Shown: piece after piece, positions 17,885 through 27,911 of the stretch | Layout: each line of letters begins with the position of its first letter | How positions within the stretch are numbered: the first letter of the stretch is position 1 | Source: Reticulitermes lucifugus | Lineage: Eukaryota > Arthropoda > Insecta > Blattodea > Rhinotermitidae | Direction of reading: 5' to 3' | DNA length: 28,119 nt | Assembly (NCBI GenBank): GCA_026260175.1 | Contig: JAKCWW010006528.1 | Location: 4,098 to 32,216 of the forward strand | Notes under the pieces: model-generated | What the model saw: the letters and a program-made list of their open reading frames with translations, nothing else | Told to the model about the DNA's origin: nothing | Databases searched by the model: none | Program-made: the position numbers and the translations under genes

Positions 17885-18178
17885 AAACGGTAAAGCTATC
17901 CCTGTCCACGCCAAGACGGCATGTACAGGAAGTAGAGGTATTGCTCCATTCATTTTTAGCCTCGGCACTAGATGGAGAAGAGTGATTAACTTCACGTCCC
18001 TGTCGTGTTACTCCCCGAAAAGAACTCAGTTAATCAATGACTAGGAGGCTAGGTGGGCACCATAGTCGGTCTGGACATTTTGGAGAAGAGAAAAATCTGT
18101 ATGTCCCTGCGGACATTCGACCCCTGGCCATACAGGCAATAGCCTTCTGACCATACAAATATGCTACACCAGCAGAAT
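17885..18178 (-). mobile_element. SINE-B copy, near full length
   Basis: Antisense and the most complete SINE-B. In plus order: tail GGTAAAGCTATCCCTGTC (17889-17906), GACGGCATGTACAGGAAG, GGTATTGCTCCATTCATTT, CCTCGGCACTAGATGGAG, GTGATTAACTTCACG, AGGAGGCTAGGTGGGCACC, GGTCTGGACATTTTGGAG and AAGAGAAAAATCTG. The tRNA-like head follows, with a B-box GGGTCGAATGTCC on the minus strand (about 18112-18124). The tail is shared with SINE-C. No target duplication was found. Confidence 0.85.
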
Positions 18179-18399
18179 GCCTTTCTAATATATTCTCTGC
18201 CATTACCGACTCGGAACGTAGCGCCTGCTATTTATCTCAGAAAGTACATCTCATCACCTTCAGCCTGTCTTTTGCCATACCTTCTCTTCTTGCCCGAGCA
18301 TTAACAAAATCAAGAATATTAACTGAAACGTCACGGCCTCATTGCACCAGAATGGAGGCAGAAAGTGTCATATTGCTATGGCGGGCTGTTTGAAATAAA

Positions 18400-18520
18400 C
18401 ATTATGAATTTAGGATGGCCTTGAATTGCAGCACGTCAATACCAAATCTCGTCGAAATCCATCCAGCCGTTATCGAGTCGGAACATATGGACGTACGGGC
18501 AGATATGACCATCACCCATA
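18400..18520 (-). repeat. Dispersed motif (minus), paired with 23290-23400
   Basis: On the minus strand: CGTACGTCCATATG, CGATAACGGCTGGATGGATT and TCGACGAGATTTGGTATTG. The order matches the plus-strand stretch at 23.3 kb (GTCCGTCTGTACG, CGACAACCTCTGCACGGATT, ATCATCAAATTTTG). Similar 'xACGGxTxxATxxATTTxxACxAxATTTGGTA' segments recur in arthropod repeats, by memory; the parent element is not named here. Confidence 0.4.
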
Positions 18521-18719
18521 TGCGATATGCGCTTGTACGTTTATCAAAGAAAGTTCCCAGAACATGACTTTCGTATAGAAGATATTCTATCCGCCGAATC
18601 ATGGATCATGCAATTCTTTATTATTTTTCCCTTTAAGTTTACGAGATTGTTTGGAACATTGCCACTGAATGCTCTGAAACGAAAACAACAAACTTTGTGC
18701 TTGTTTGAAAGATACTGAC

Positions 18720-18840
18720 GAACATCATATATATACATATATATATATGTACATGGTGTATACATATATATACACGAGTATACACACGTCTTATATATAT
18801 ATATATATATATATATACGTAAGATTGTGTGTGTATGTGT
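18720..18840. repeat. TA/CATA microsatellite cluster
   Basis: Several TA tracts: about 18727-18750, 18761-18773 and an uninterrupted (TA) run at about 18792-18817, followed by a TG-rich flank. All open frames across it are low-complexity artefacts. Confidence 0.9.
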
Positions 18841-20875
18841 GTTTGTGCATTCGGTTGAGCTTCAGGCAGACGGAGAGCCTTTTCAGATTTCTTCCCGCTG
18901 AAGAGCATGCAGTAAACTGAATACGCGGTACCAGCATCGCCTGTGTTTCAATAGACTGTAGAAGCACTTCTGCTTCACAAAACACACATCTGGTTCTCCA
19001 GACCCACGTCTGGATATACTTCGTCCTTAGTAGTCAGTTCTCAAAATACGTTCATTATTCTCTGCAAACTGAAATTCCGTTCACAATTATCAGTATAAGG
19101 AACACTTTAATATTATACACGCACATCCACAGCTGACTGCATTCACTAGTAGACGACGCGTGAAACCAATATTCGACTTAAGAGGAAAGACAGAGAAAAT
19201 TATATAATGAGATGTCTCAGAATGAATACTGTTCACCTAATACTTTGGGTGTCAATAATAAAGGAGAACAAGGTTGGCAGGACATGTTTGAGAGCACCAC
19301 GTACGTACCAATCACACCGAGTAATCTGCTGCCTCTGTTTTCAGCAACGAACCCACTCACTCAATTTGCGCAGTTGTACGAGTGCCGTTAAACAACATAA
19401 ACATAAAAGAAAGTCTGAGACAAGAAGCTTAACAAACACACAGAATAACAAATAAAACCATGTTTGCTCAGTAAATATTCTTCTTCTGTTCCTTCTTAGC
19501 TTCAATATTGCTCACTTCTTCCTGTCTTCTATCACACTTTGTACCTCTCTTCCATTTCTGTTTCAGAAACAAACTGTACTCAGATCCCTTCAATTTCTGT
19601 ATTTAACTGATCTCTAACCTTTCCTGAACAATCTGCCCAAAAGTTCTGCCTGAACATAATACGCCATTCCACCATACCAAGACGTCTCCAGGTTCCAGAC
19701 GTTCAGCAGGTAACATAACCTCACAAGCCTGACAAGATTACGGACTGAACCACCGAAGTTTCGGGGCCCATTCATGTCAAGTTCAAGAATTGGTTCATCA
19801 TCGCATCCGGACCAGCTCTGAGACCTACCAGCCTCTTGCCCAACGAGTATCATGGGTTCTTTTCTCGAGGTAAAGCGGCTGGATTGTAATGCTTACCAGT
19901 CTTATTTTTTTTATCTAATGATCCGGTTACGTACCCGTGGTGATATACTTCTACTCCCCGGTATGTCTTCATGACTTGGTGCTTAATTAAGCATAAGGGC
20001 AAATTTATCATCACATTTATGACATAAATGTTCGAGGGTAGGGGAACAAAGACAGTAAAACAGGTGCAACATTAATCATTAATTAAAATCATTAAAACTG
20101 TATCATTAATCTGATGTCATCTGTAAAACAGTTGTAATTAGGCTACAAGAGGAGAGACCACATGACACATCTGGACCAATCAATCATGAATCCTATCTGC
20201 CGCCAAGTGGCCGGTTGCAAGTGGCATTTCAGTTATAGCTACAGGGCTCAGACCTGCCACTACGATGCAATACTGCCTGTCGTGTGATTTGCATACGTGG
20301 CCGTGATTATGCAACACATCATAATTGACGGTGATGGATCACACCACGCATCTACGTTCAATGACAGTCAGACGTCAATGGTCAAACGTACTGTTTGCTA
20401 TTGATTGCTAAATAATCGCAGGCCACAGAAATGGTCAGCTTCGAAACCAATTCATAACACTGACCACAGTTGTTAACTGATAAAGAATGACAAAATTATT
20501 TGCCTACCCGACACCATTAATGTACTAAAATACCTTCAAAGTGCTAGAAATGTTAATGCGGTAAATCGCTGCAAAAGCATAGCTACGAGAACCTGGAGAG
20601 TGATAGGAGATTAAGCACGTCACACAGAGATGCTTTTGAGAGGTGAATAAAATAAGCTCAAAATGGAGGGCAATGGTGAGCTCTATTGTCATACACTTTG
20701 TTACATGGCCTACCTCGTCAGTAACTTGTGTATCTCCTATGAGCAAATCGAATGCTTTGGCACCGATGGTGGAGATGTCTATGTGTGAGCGCAGTCTACA
20801 CACATATCTAACTAGTGATTGATCTCATAACTATCTGAAATAATATATAACTTCTCAACCACGAGATTACCCCCT
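18841..20875. other. Unannotated 2-kb stretch
   Basis: No gene, tRNA-like head or tandem repeat was recognised. The frame at 19614-19853 (minus, 79 codons) is unrecognised. There is a small hairpin CCAGAC-CCAC-GTCTGG near 18999-19014. Confidence 0.5.
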
Positions 20876-21116
20876 CCCCCACGGCGCAACAGCCCCTAGT
20901 GGGCCAGGGCATCCTCCTTATCGAGGCTTCACGATCACACTCCGATACACCACACTCGGTAGGACTCCCCTGGACGAATGATCACCCGACGCAGAGACCT
21001 CTACCTGACAACATACAACATACACGAGACAGACATCCATGCCATTCGAACCCGCAATCTCAGCAAGCGAACGGCCGCAGAACCACGCCTTAGACCGTGC
21101 GTCAAATGGGATCGGC
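20876..21116 (-). mobile_element. SINE-A copy with damaged head
   Basis: Antisense SINE-A: GGCGCAACAGCCCCTAGTGG, GAGGCTTCACGATCACAC, GGTAGGACTCCCCTGGACG and GAGACAGACATCCATG. The head lacks the usual CCCCGGCGG block before the B-box (ATGCCATTCGAACCC, 21039-21053), a deletion of about 10 bp, and keeps GCCTTAGACCG. A 10-bp imperfect duplication (ACGAGATTAC at 20861, ACGAGTCTAC at 21117, 8 of 10) may be the decayed target duplication. Confidence 0.8.
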
Positions 21117-21118
21117 AC

Positions 21119-21829
21119 GAGTCTACCAGCAACACATAATTCAGAAGTTACACTTCCGAACTGAATCTATTCATCCATAACTTAACGCCTAATTTCATAG
21201 GACACGATTACCGATTTGCGTAAGGCAGGAATAAAGCTTTAAATTTGTAGCAGTTACCCCTTTCGAATTCGGGCCGGGTTAGTGGCTATGTAGGCTAACG
21301 CTTCCGACGGTTTTCCTCAGATTCTCCAAATGAATGCCTGGATAGTTCCTTGATCGACGTGACAACGCCTGCAACCAAATCTTGACTATCAATGTTTCAT
21401 AATCACTTTCCCATCTCATAGAACATCGCCACAGCTTCGGTAGTTCAGCCAACACGTTATACATGATCTAGTCACAGAACACGAATCATCACGGTAATAT
21501 ACATAGTCTGTTTCCCACTGACCATATTCTCTGGGGATACAGAATTTTCCGTTCACTCGTTTAACTGTGCTATTGCGAGGCCCTGGCCCAGATCACGTGA
21601 CCATCTGACAAATGGTCCTCGGCACGTAACGATCCGGGCGTCTTGTCCTGAAACTTGCGTTGTGTGTATCGAGGTCAAACGTACAACTGAACTGGTGAAC
21701 TCTACTGCCTCGACCTGATTGCATTTTCCCACACTCAGTGAATAATCAACGTAACGTCCAACAGACAAACTTACCAACTAACAAACTAAGTTACTAACTT
21801 AGTGTCTCACTGACTAATAAATTAATGAC
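21119..21829. other. Unannotated stretch
   Basis: No gene was recognised. GGGTTAGTGGCTATG near 21275 has a faint A-box look without a B-box. Confidence 0.5.
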
Positions 21830-22092
21830 TGCAGCCGGGTGAGCTCAGTACTGTGATGTTAGAAGGTGTATAACCGAGGGATCAGCGTTCGATTCCGGGC
21901 AGAGGCCGTGAATTTCTCTTCTCCCAAACGTCCAGACCGGTTTTCAAATCCGCCCATCCTCTCATCCAATGGGTACTATACGGCAGCCGCTTTTTCTGAG
22001 GTAAAACGTCCAGGCTGTGACACTGAACGTTCGCTTCCGTTTGATATTGAATATTAGGCAAGGCTGGAGCTATGCCTCCACCATAAGGCCAA
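21830..22092 (+). mobile_element. SINE-B copy, sense orientation
   Basis: A tRNA-like head with GGGTGAGCTCAGTACTG (A-box region, about 21837-21853) and a B-box-like CGTTCGATTCC (21886-21896). It is followed by GAATTTCTCTTCTCCCAAACG, GTCCAGACCGG, CATCCTCTCATCCAATGGGT and GGCAGCCGCTTTTTCTGAGG, the reverse complement of the order seen at 8.3 and 18 kb. Its far end (22046-22092) does not match the usual SINE-B tail but matches 10062-10112, so the element is recombinant or another repeat abuts it. Confidence 0.75.
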
Positions 22093-23177
22093 GCTCAAAT
22101 TTCGGTGCACTGCCAATCTTTAACATTTCTTCTGTTGGTTAACAAGATTAGATCAACAATAAAATATACATTTTGGGAGGCAAGAGCTACTTCAGATAAT
22201 ATCGCTGAAAAATACAGAAATAACTGGCCACATTACAAATACAGATTGAGAACGAAATACAAAGGCATGCATTAATAAACTTGGCAAGAAAAAATCCTAA
22301 ACGCCTCAAGAAAAGCTTAACAGAAAAAGTACATGTGGAGGGGTGTAAAACTGGCAATCAAGCATAATCCTGTATAACTCATACCCAAGTGTCATAAATA
22401 AATAATTTTTGTGTAGTTACTTTACGCAGAAACAAATAAATGTTCGAAATTCTCAGTGACTGGTCCTCCTGATACACCACGATGTATTTTATGTACCCAT
22501 TTTATAAGACAAATCGGTTTTCGGATGTTTAGTATTGTCACACAAAGGAGAGAACACAGCAGGCATAAACAAACCGGAATCAAATTTCGACCACCAATAC
22601 AGAATTTAACTAAACACCTACAACTGATTTTGCGGATGCAGCATGCGACCAGAACGAAATAACCTCATCTTGCGTTCATTTAATCCACCTCGTTGACAGC
22701 AGTTACATATAAACTACAGAAACTTAATACACCCATAAAGGAGGTCTCTGTTCTATTGCAGTAGAGCGCCGTGAGCGGGAGGCAACCCAACTAACAGCGA
22801 AGTAGGGCACAACATTCCGCACAGGCGCACACGACGAGTTTGTAAATTATGCTGTGGGTCACTCTGGTACTGATCTACAAGCGAATAGGATCATATTATG
22901 CATATTAATGATCACTATACTGCAGAAAGCTTCCAAACAACAGAGCACAGTAGTTTGAGAGGAAAGAATCAATTAGCCATCTTTTAAATCAATTGTGAAC
23001 GTGTTTCTGTCCTGAACACGTTCAGCCAATTGGAATCACATTTGCATTGAATGTTAAACACATCTAACCTACGTTATTCCGTTCCAGGATGCGTTAACGT
23101 ATTGACGGTATGTGAAAATCTGCACCCTACACGATCACAAGCGTTATACTCTACCTCTCCTCCTAGTCCTCGTTATA
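22093..23177. other. Unannotated 1-kb stretch
   Basis: No recognised gene or repeat. The frame at 22456-22662 has no known motif. Confidence 0.5.
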
Positions 23178-23180
23178 CAA

Positions 23181-23226
<46 letters not shown>

Positions 23227-23227
23227 C
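23178..23227. repeat. Compound CA/TA microsatellite
   Basis: About fourteen CA units passing directly into about ten TA units. Confidence 0.95.
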
Positions 23228-23284
23228 CTATGTATTTCCCTCTTCTTTTTGGCACCTTCGCAAAAAGAAAAAAGGTTGCAAAAA

Positions 23285-23405
23285 TGAACATATTAGCATC
23301 GCCACGTCTGGCCACGTGTCCGTCTGTACGTAACACCACGACAACCTCTGCACGGATTATCATCAAATTTTGTAGAGAAGTTTTACTAAACTTCTTTGGC
23401 ATATA
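23285..23405 (+). repeat. Dispersed motif (plus), paired with 18400-18520
   Basis: CCACGTGTCCGTCTGTACG, CGACAACCTCTGCACGGATT and ATCATCAAATTTTGTAGAG occur in the same order as the minus-strand stretch at 18.4 kb. A TA-rich microsatellite lies 5' of the motif in both cases. Confidence 0.4.
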
Positions 23406-23506
23406 CCTGTTTTCTTAAACTGTGACAACAATAAGGGACACTTTACATGAAAGCCTCTACGCGTTTTGCGCATCTCCAGCATAACTCTACAAACACAGGG
23501 GGTTTT

Positions 23507-24036
23507 CAGAGGGAATCTGCCATACTTCAGGGGAAGAGTTCAAATTACATCGATATAACTAAAAAAACCTACGTCCGAATTTGAGCGGTTACGGAGATAT
23601 ATACGCGAGAAAAATTTGGTCTTTTTTGCGGTTCCACTACTGTGCCTGTAGAGCGTGATGCGTTATTCGTAAACTGCGCATGTCCGTCCTTGACACGATA
23701 GCCAAGCCAAGCCATGCAGCGGCGAGTGCGCTATACAAAGTATCTGAAAGCCCGTGGGAGATTTTTATGTAACTATTACGAGATTTTCTTACTTAATCAA
23801 TGTATTTATGTCAATCATATGTTAATTAGATGTTAAGTGCAGGTGTTAACAATACAGGAACTACAAATTTCTCGTGGTTCTAATTTGTGTTTGGTAATCA
23901 ATAAATGTACAACAGTTCTCACTCCTTAAAACTTCTCTCGATAGTATCTCCGTAACCGTCCAACTGTGCATACAGGTGTTTTTTGGTTATATCGATGCAA
24001 TTTAACCCAAGGTTCCCCCTGGTAGACCCTCTATTT
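23507..24036. mobile_element. Inverted-repeat element, about 530 bp
   Basis: The core arms are 23541-23612 and about 23928-24003. The left has ACATCGATATAACTAAAAAA and CGGTTACGGAGATAT. The right, read on the other strand, has GCATCGATATAACCAAAAAA and CGGTTACGGAGATAC. Looser similarity extends outwards on both sides (AGGGAATCTGCC with AGAGGGTCTACC). The 320-bp interior has no long open frame. The arms are diverged, so the element is old. Target duplication and superfamily are unknown. It follows the dispersed motif at 23.3 kb and could be part of a larger element with it. Confidence 0.6.
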
Positions 24037-24277
24037 AAGGGAGCGGGAAAAGTTTTGAGCAAACATTTTGAGAAAACCCATGCACATATTACACACGGTT
24101 AAGACGTTTACAGTATGTGTTACAGTGTTCGTGATAATTAAACATAAGGGATCAAAATTGCCAGATTGATATTAGCGGTATTTTGCTAACCGAAATTTCT
24201 ATTCTCATTAAACCTCGGATCCTGTGACTCACTATAAGAGAACCCATAAGCTGTTGGGGTGGTGCACATTTAGCAAC

Positions 24278-24395
24278 AAAAGAGAAGAAAACTTAACATT
24301 GTATTTACCATGCATCTTTTCAATTAAGAAATATTCATTAAATACCAACTAATGCACAGTTGGTATTTAATGAATATTTCTTAAAAGAGAAGAAA
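24278..24395. repeat. Perfect 27-bp hairpin flanked by 13-bp direct repeats
   Basis: The arms 24324-24350 and 24358-24384 are exact reverse complements around the 7-nt loop AATGCAC. The left arm starts TTAAGAAATATTCATT and ends ATACCAACT. The direct repeat AAAAGAGAAGAAA occurs at 24278-24290 and 24383-24395, overlapping the right arm end. The structure could be a template-switch product, a tiny foldback element, a hairpin-RNA source or an assembly artefact. Confidence 0.9.
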
Positions 24396-26763
24396 GTCTT
24401 CTGAACCGAATTATCCTTTCACTGTATAAATTGCGTAAAACCGAAGCAGAATGGGATGGTCACGTTTGTTCATCCAGGTGCCTTAAATCTAATACTGTAC
24501 GAGCTTCAACTAAATTCTGTGACCTGTTCACTTGATCCGTATCAGTTCAATTTGCTTTCTATCCGATATTATTATGAGCCATATCAGTTACATTAACGTC
24601 CGTTTCACGTCAATCCAACTTAATTTCGATCGGTACCAGTCCAGTATAATTTCCGAGGTATCAGTTCTTCTGCGATGTGACACTGCGCCACAGGGTATTT
24701 TGTATCCGACGTTTGGAGACAGTGTAGTGATTTTATCTTCAACAGTCTATTTTATTTTCTCGACAATGTTCGTCCTATATAAAATTGCACGTGAAGAAGA
24801 CATAGATCGGATGAAGATATAAACAATCATGTGACCATAATCGATGTGATCAGAAACAAGTTTCATATGTCCACATAATTACAAGAGTGTTACTGTACGT
24901 TTCACAACAAAAGGCCCACAGAATCGCAATAACACAACTTGAAAATAAGAGTGTTCTTCTGGAGTACACCTTTCGGTTATGTGTATGGAGGGTGAGGGAA
25001 GAATTCGTATTCATATACGAGCAAACTCATTTCCAATTCCAAAAAAGAGGGCAAGTATTTCGTCATGTAGTACTGTGGCACTTGCTGGCTTCGGTAAATA
25101 TACAAAATGCTGCAAAACTCAGCAGCGCCCCCGTATTACACAAAGACACTGGTCCTTACGGGATTCCTTTATTCTTACGAATAAGGGAAACCCACTTCCT
25201 ATTGGTCTAGAATGGGCGCTAGACAGTCTAGCTCTGAATGCTAAAAGAATAAATTTCGGTCAATAACAGCCCAAGCACAAACTAGAGTAAAGAAAGTTTT
25301 AAATGATTTAGAGCTTATTCGTAATACTACCATTTTGGAATCGTCATTAATATCTTACAGAGTCAAAAACGTTCGTAAAGTTTTGAAACATTAAAATAAT
25401 TACTGTACTTCAAAACAACGTGGTAACAATACTGGTAGGAATAGAAGTGCATGATATGAAGATTCTAAATGACAATAAAAATCGTAAAAGGAACAAACTT
25501 TTACATGGCCAAGAAACATTTAGTAACTAGGGGAATGACATAAACCGTAAGGACAAGACAAGGTAGTGTTCCGTTTGGACATTTTTAACTGCGTGACTCG
25601 GAAAGGCGATGCCTTGAGGGACGGTGTCCTCAAGCAGTGGTTCTGTTAAGTCCAGGCAAACACAATTACGTTAACAGAGTACCTTACAGTAGTTCACGCC
25701 ATTATTCATTAAATACGAAATCCCAGGTTTAATAAATAACGATGCAAATAACATACTGATCCTAAAAATATCAATATTAACGTGACTCACTAAAGAGCTG
25801 AAACATGTAGCAAGAACTATTGAATGTATGTGTGCCCACTGCAACCTTTAAACATTCACCTACTGAGTATTCACACCGCACAACGGCGTGTACCAATTAA
25901 AAACAAACACTATTTTTCTTATGGAAAATGTGACGAAGAATCATTATATAATCTTGTACCAGTTACTTTCAAATTTGTTTTTAGACCACGTATTTTAATC
26001 ACGATGCCTAGTATTCCGAAATCAACTTTCTCTTACTTTTACACAACGGCACTGCAGTAATACTGTTTTCACTTACGTTTGTGTAACTCCGGTATAGACA
26101 ATGTCATGAGCTAAATGACACAAGACCTACAAATCATAAAAAATGGTGAAGATTTCCAAAGTATGTAAACATGATATGTTATTCGACTGTGCAACTTTGT
26201 GTCACCCAGCTTTATGAAGTAGGAGGAGAGCAGTGAAAGGTGGCAGTATGGGGGGGGGATTGGGTTTATGGAACAGAAGGGACTAGGCATGGGGTGGCCA
26301 CTAATGAAACCAAAACAAATTATGTACAGGCCGTTAATTACCAAACTTTGGAACACAGGCTTGGAAGCGGGAGAGATGAAGAACAGAAGCAACGCATGAA
26401 CAACCCAACACCCTTAATGCGGGGAAGAAAATATCAGTCGCCTCGTTTGCTTCCCGCATTAACACATATCCCTTTTTGATTATTATTTGCACCCAGGAGT
26501 CACAAACTTTGAACACAAGCAAAGTGTGCCTCTAAATACTGCAAGCTGAGCTTCGTAGACATTCTTAGCGCTAGTGGAGTACTTGCATTGCTCTTTGTCA
26601 AGTTACTTGACGATCCTGTATTAGGTTCAATTTTTCGAGTATAATGAGAAAATGAAGAGACTATGAAGAATGCAGGGAAACTTGAAACAACGGTCATCTT
26701 ATGTCCAGTTATCAGGAGACAAAGTCAGAAAAAAGAATCAGTCAGGAGAATAGCCCGTGTTTT
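24396..26763. other. Unannotated 2.4-kb stretch
   Basis: No gene is supported. The open frames at 24532-24822 and the overlapping 24887-25210 and 24979-25266 have no recognised domain. There is a hammerhead-like short motif at 25781-25811, a G9 run at about 26250-26258, and a small imperfect hairpin at 26414-26427 with 26450-26462 (TTAATGCGGGGAAG). Confidence 0.45.
25781..25815 (+). repeat. Hammerhead-like short motif, copy 3
   Basis: GTGACTCACTAAAGAGCTGAAAC then ATGTAGC: a small CTC/GAG stem before GAAACATGT, as in copies 1 and 2. The GANGA part of the core is missing. The last 12 bases (GAAACATGTAGC) also occur at 11855-11866. Confidence 0.3.
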
Positions 26764-26823
26764 GGCCGAGACTTAAACCGAGGCCACCCAGAATATGAAA
26801 CGTTACCATTTGAGTCAAGAGGC
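26764..26823 (-). repeat. Degenerate tRNA-like SINE head
   Basis: On the minus strand: GGCCTCTTGACTCAAATGGT (A-box region), then GGCCTCGGTTTAAGTCTCGG (B-box region), with tRNA-like spacing of about 60 bp. Both boxes carry substitutions. The plus-strand reading frame through it gives GRDLNRGHPEYE, similar to SINE-derived peptides I remember from insect gene models. Confidence 0.45.
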
Positions 26824-27201
26824 CTGGTTGAGGGATACGGAGGAATTAAGGAAGTGACAAAACAGCGGAAGAAGCAGAAGAAATAAAACAAAAAACGAAA
26901 TCATGAAAAATACACATAACAAATGACAAAATGGCGAAAAGCAACAGAAACAACCTGTACTCGTATTTTGTCGTGTGATGACAAAACCTTTCAAATATAA
27001 ACGGCAAATTTGGTACAGAGGTCACTGTACACGTACCAACAACTTAAGAAGCGCAAATATTGGGCTGTTATATCCAGACACTCTCAAGCAGAGGGCATGT
27101 ATTACTAGTGAATATTCTGAAGAGAAATAAACCACTAAATCTTGTATCTCTATTCCATACAGACTGAGCGGCCGTTACGATGTAAGTTACAGTACGACTC
27201 C
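26824..27201. other. Unannotated stretch
   Basis: A-rich, with no recognised gene or repeat. Confidence 0.5.
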
Positions 27202-27339
27202 GGTCCACTGCCTTGCATTTACAGCTAATTTGTGTCTAACATATGCGTTTCGACGCTACCCTGAATCACCGCCAGAGTATATCCCGACGACGACGCAATA
27301 TGTTAGAAACAAAACAGTGTAAGTGCAAGGCAGTGGACC
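27202..27339. mobile_element. MITE-like element with 46-bp inverted arms
   Basis: The arms 27202-27247 and 27294-27339 are inverted copies sharing GGTCCACTGCCTTGCA, TTACA and TCTAACATAT, with a diverged patch and one single-base indel. The spacer is 46 bp. There is no open frame and no clear target duplication. It is similar in scale to the element at 7003-7142 but unrelated in sequence. Confidence 0.7.
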
Positions 27340-27911
27340 AGAATAATAGTGCAAATGTGTATCTGTTAATATGCGATTCCTGCTAGCCTCTCCATATACT
27401 GAAAGCGTTGAAAGGAGTTTATTCCAACAACTTCTTGTCATACTTGATCTCAGGTTCCATCCTTTCTCTAATTCTTTCTCTCTTCTGGAAGGAGGGTGGG
27501 GATCTATGCAGTTCCGACGTAAGTGTAACAGCAAGCCCTAATTTGTTGCGGTGTTCTCAGCTTGAGTGTTGCGACAATTAAGAATATCCACATTTAAAAA
27601 TAGTTCTAGAAGTGTGGTAATACGAATACCGGTGAGATTTAGTTCAGCCACATCATAGTACCCATCTGTAATTTCTACGTAAAATTGATCTGTTTCCACA
27701 CTTTCCACATTTTTTTTTTGCATTTATTACATGCTTCGCTTTTTCTGAATAAAAATCCAATGTCCACATTTTAACTGCATTCAAGGATCACTGTACATTA
27801 TTCATCCCTGTAAAAGTGTCAGTACCTTAAATTTGGACTAACTAATGAATAGAATAAAGAGGAGAATGATAACAAGAAGAAGAAGACGCTAGGTGGTGTA
27901 GTGAGATTACA
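27340..27911. other. Unannotated stretch
   Basis: No recognised gene. A T9-10 run lies near 27711-27719. Confidence 0.5.

Noticed and set aside
18544-18985. Several overlapping frames rich in Ile, Tyr and Thr
   Set aside because: They translate the TA/TG microsatellite.
19614-19853. 79-codon minus frame
   Set aside because: No recognisable family; length is compatible with chance.
24532-25266. Cluster of plus-strand frames of 95-107 codons
   Set aside because: Two overlap in different frames over the same bases and none shows a recognisable motif. There is no supporting gene structure.
26414-26462. Imperfect hairpin TTAATGCGGGGAAG / CTTCCCGCATTAA
   Set aside because: Short (13-14 bp with a one-base gap) and with no terminator or element context; probably chance.
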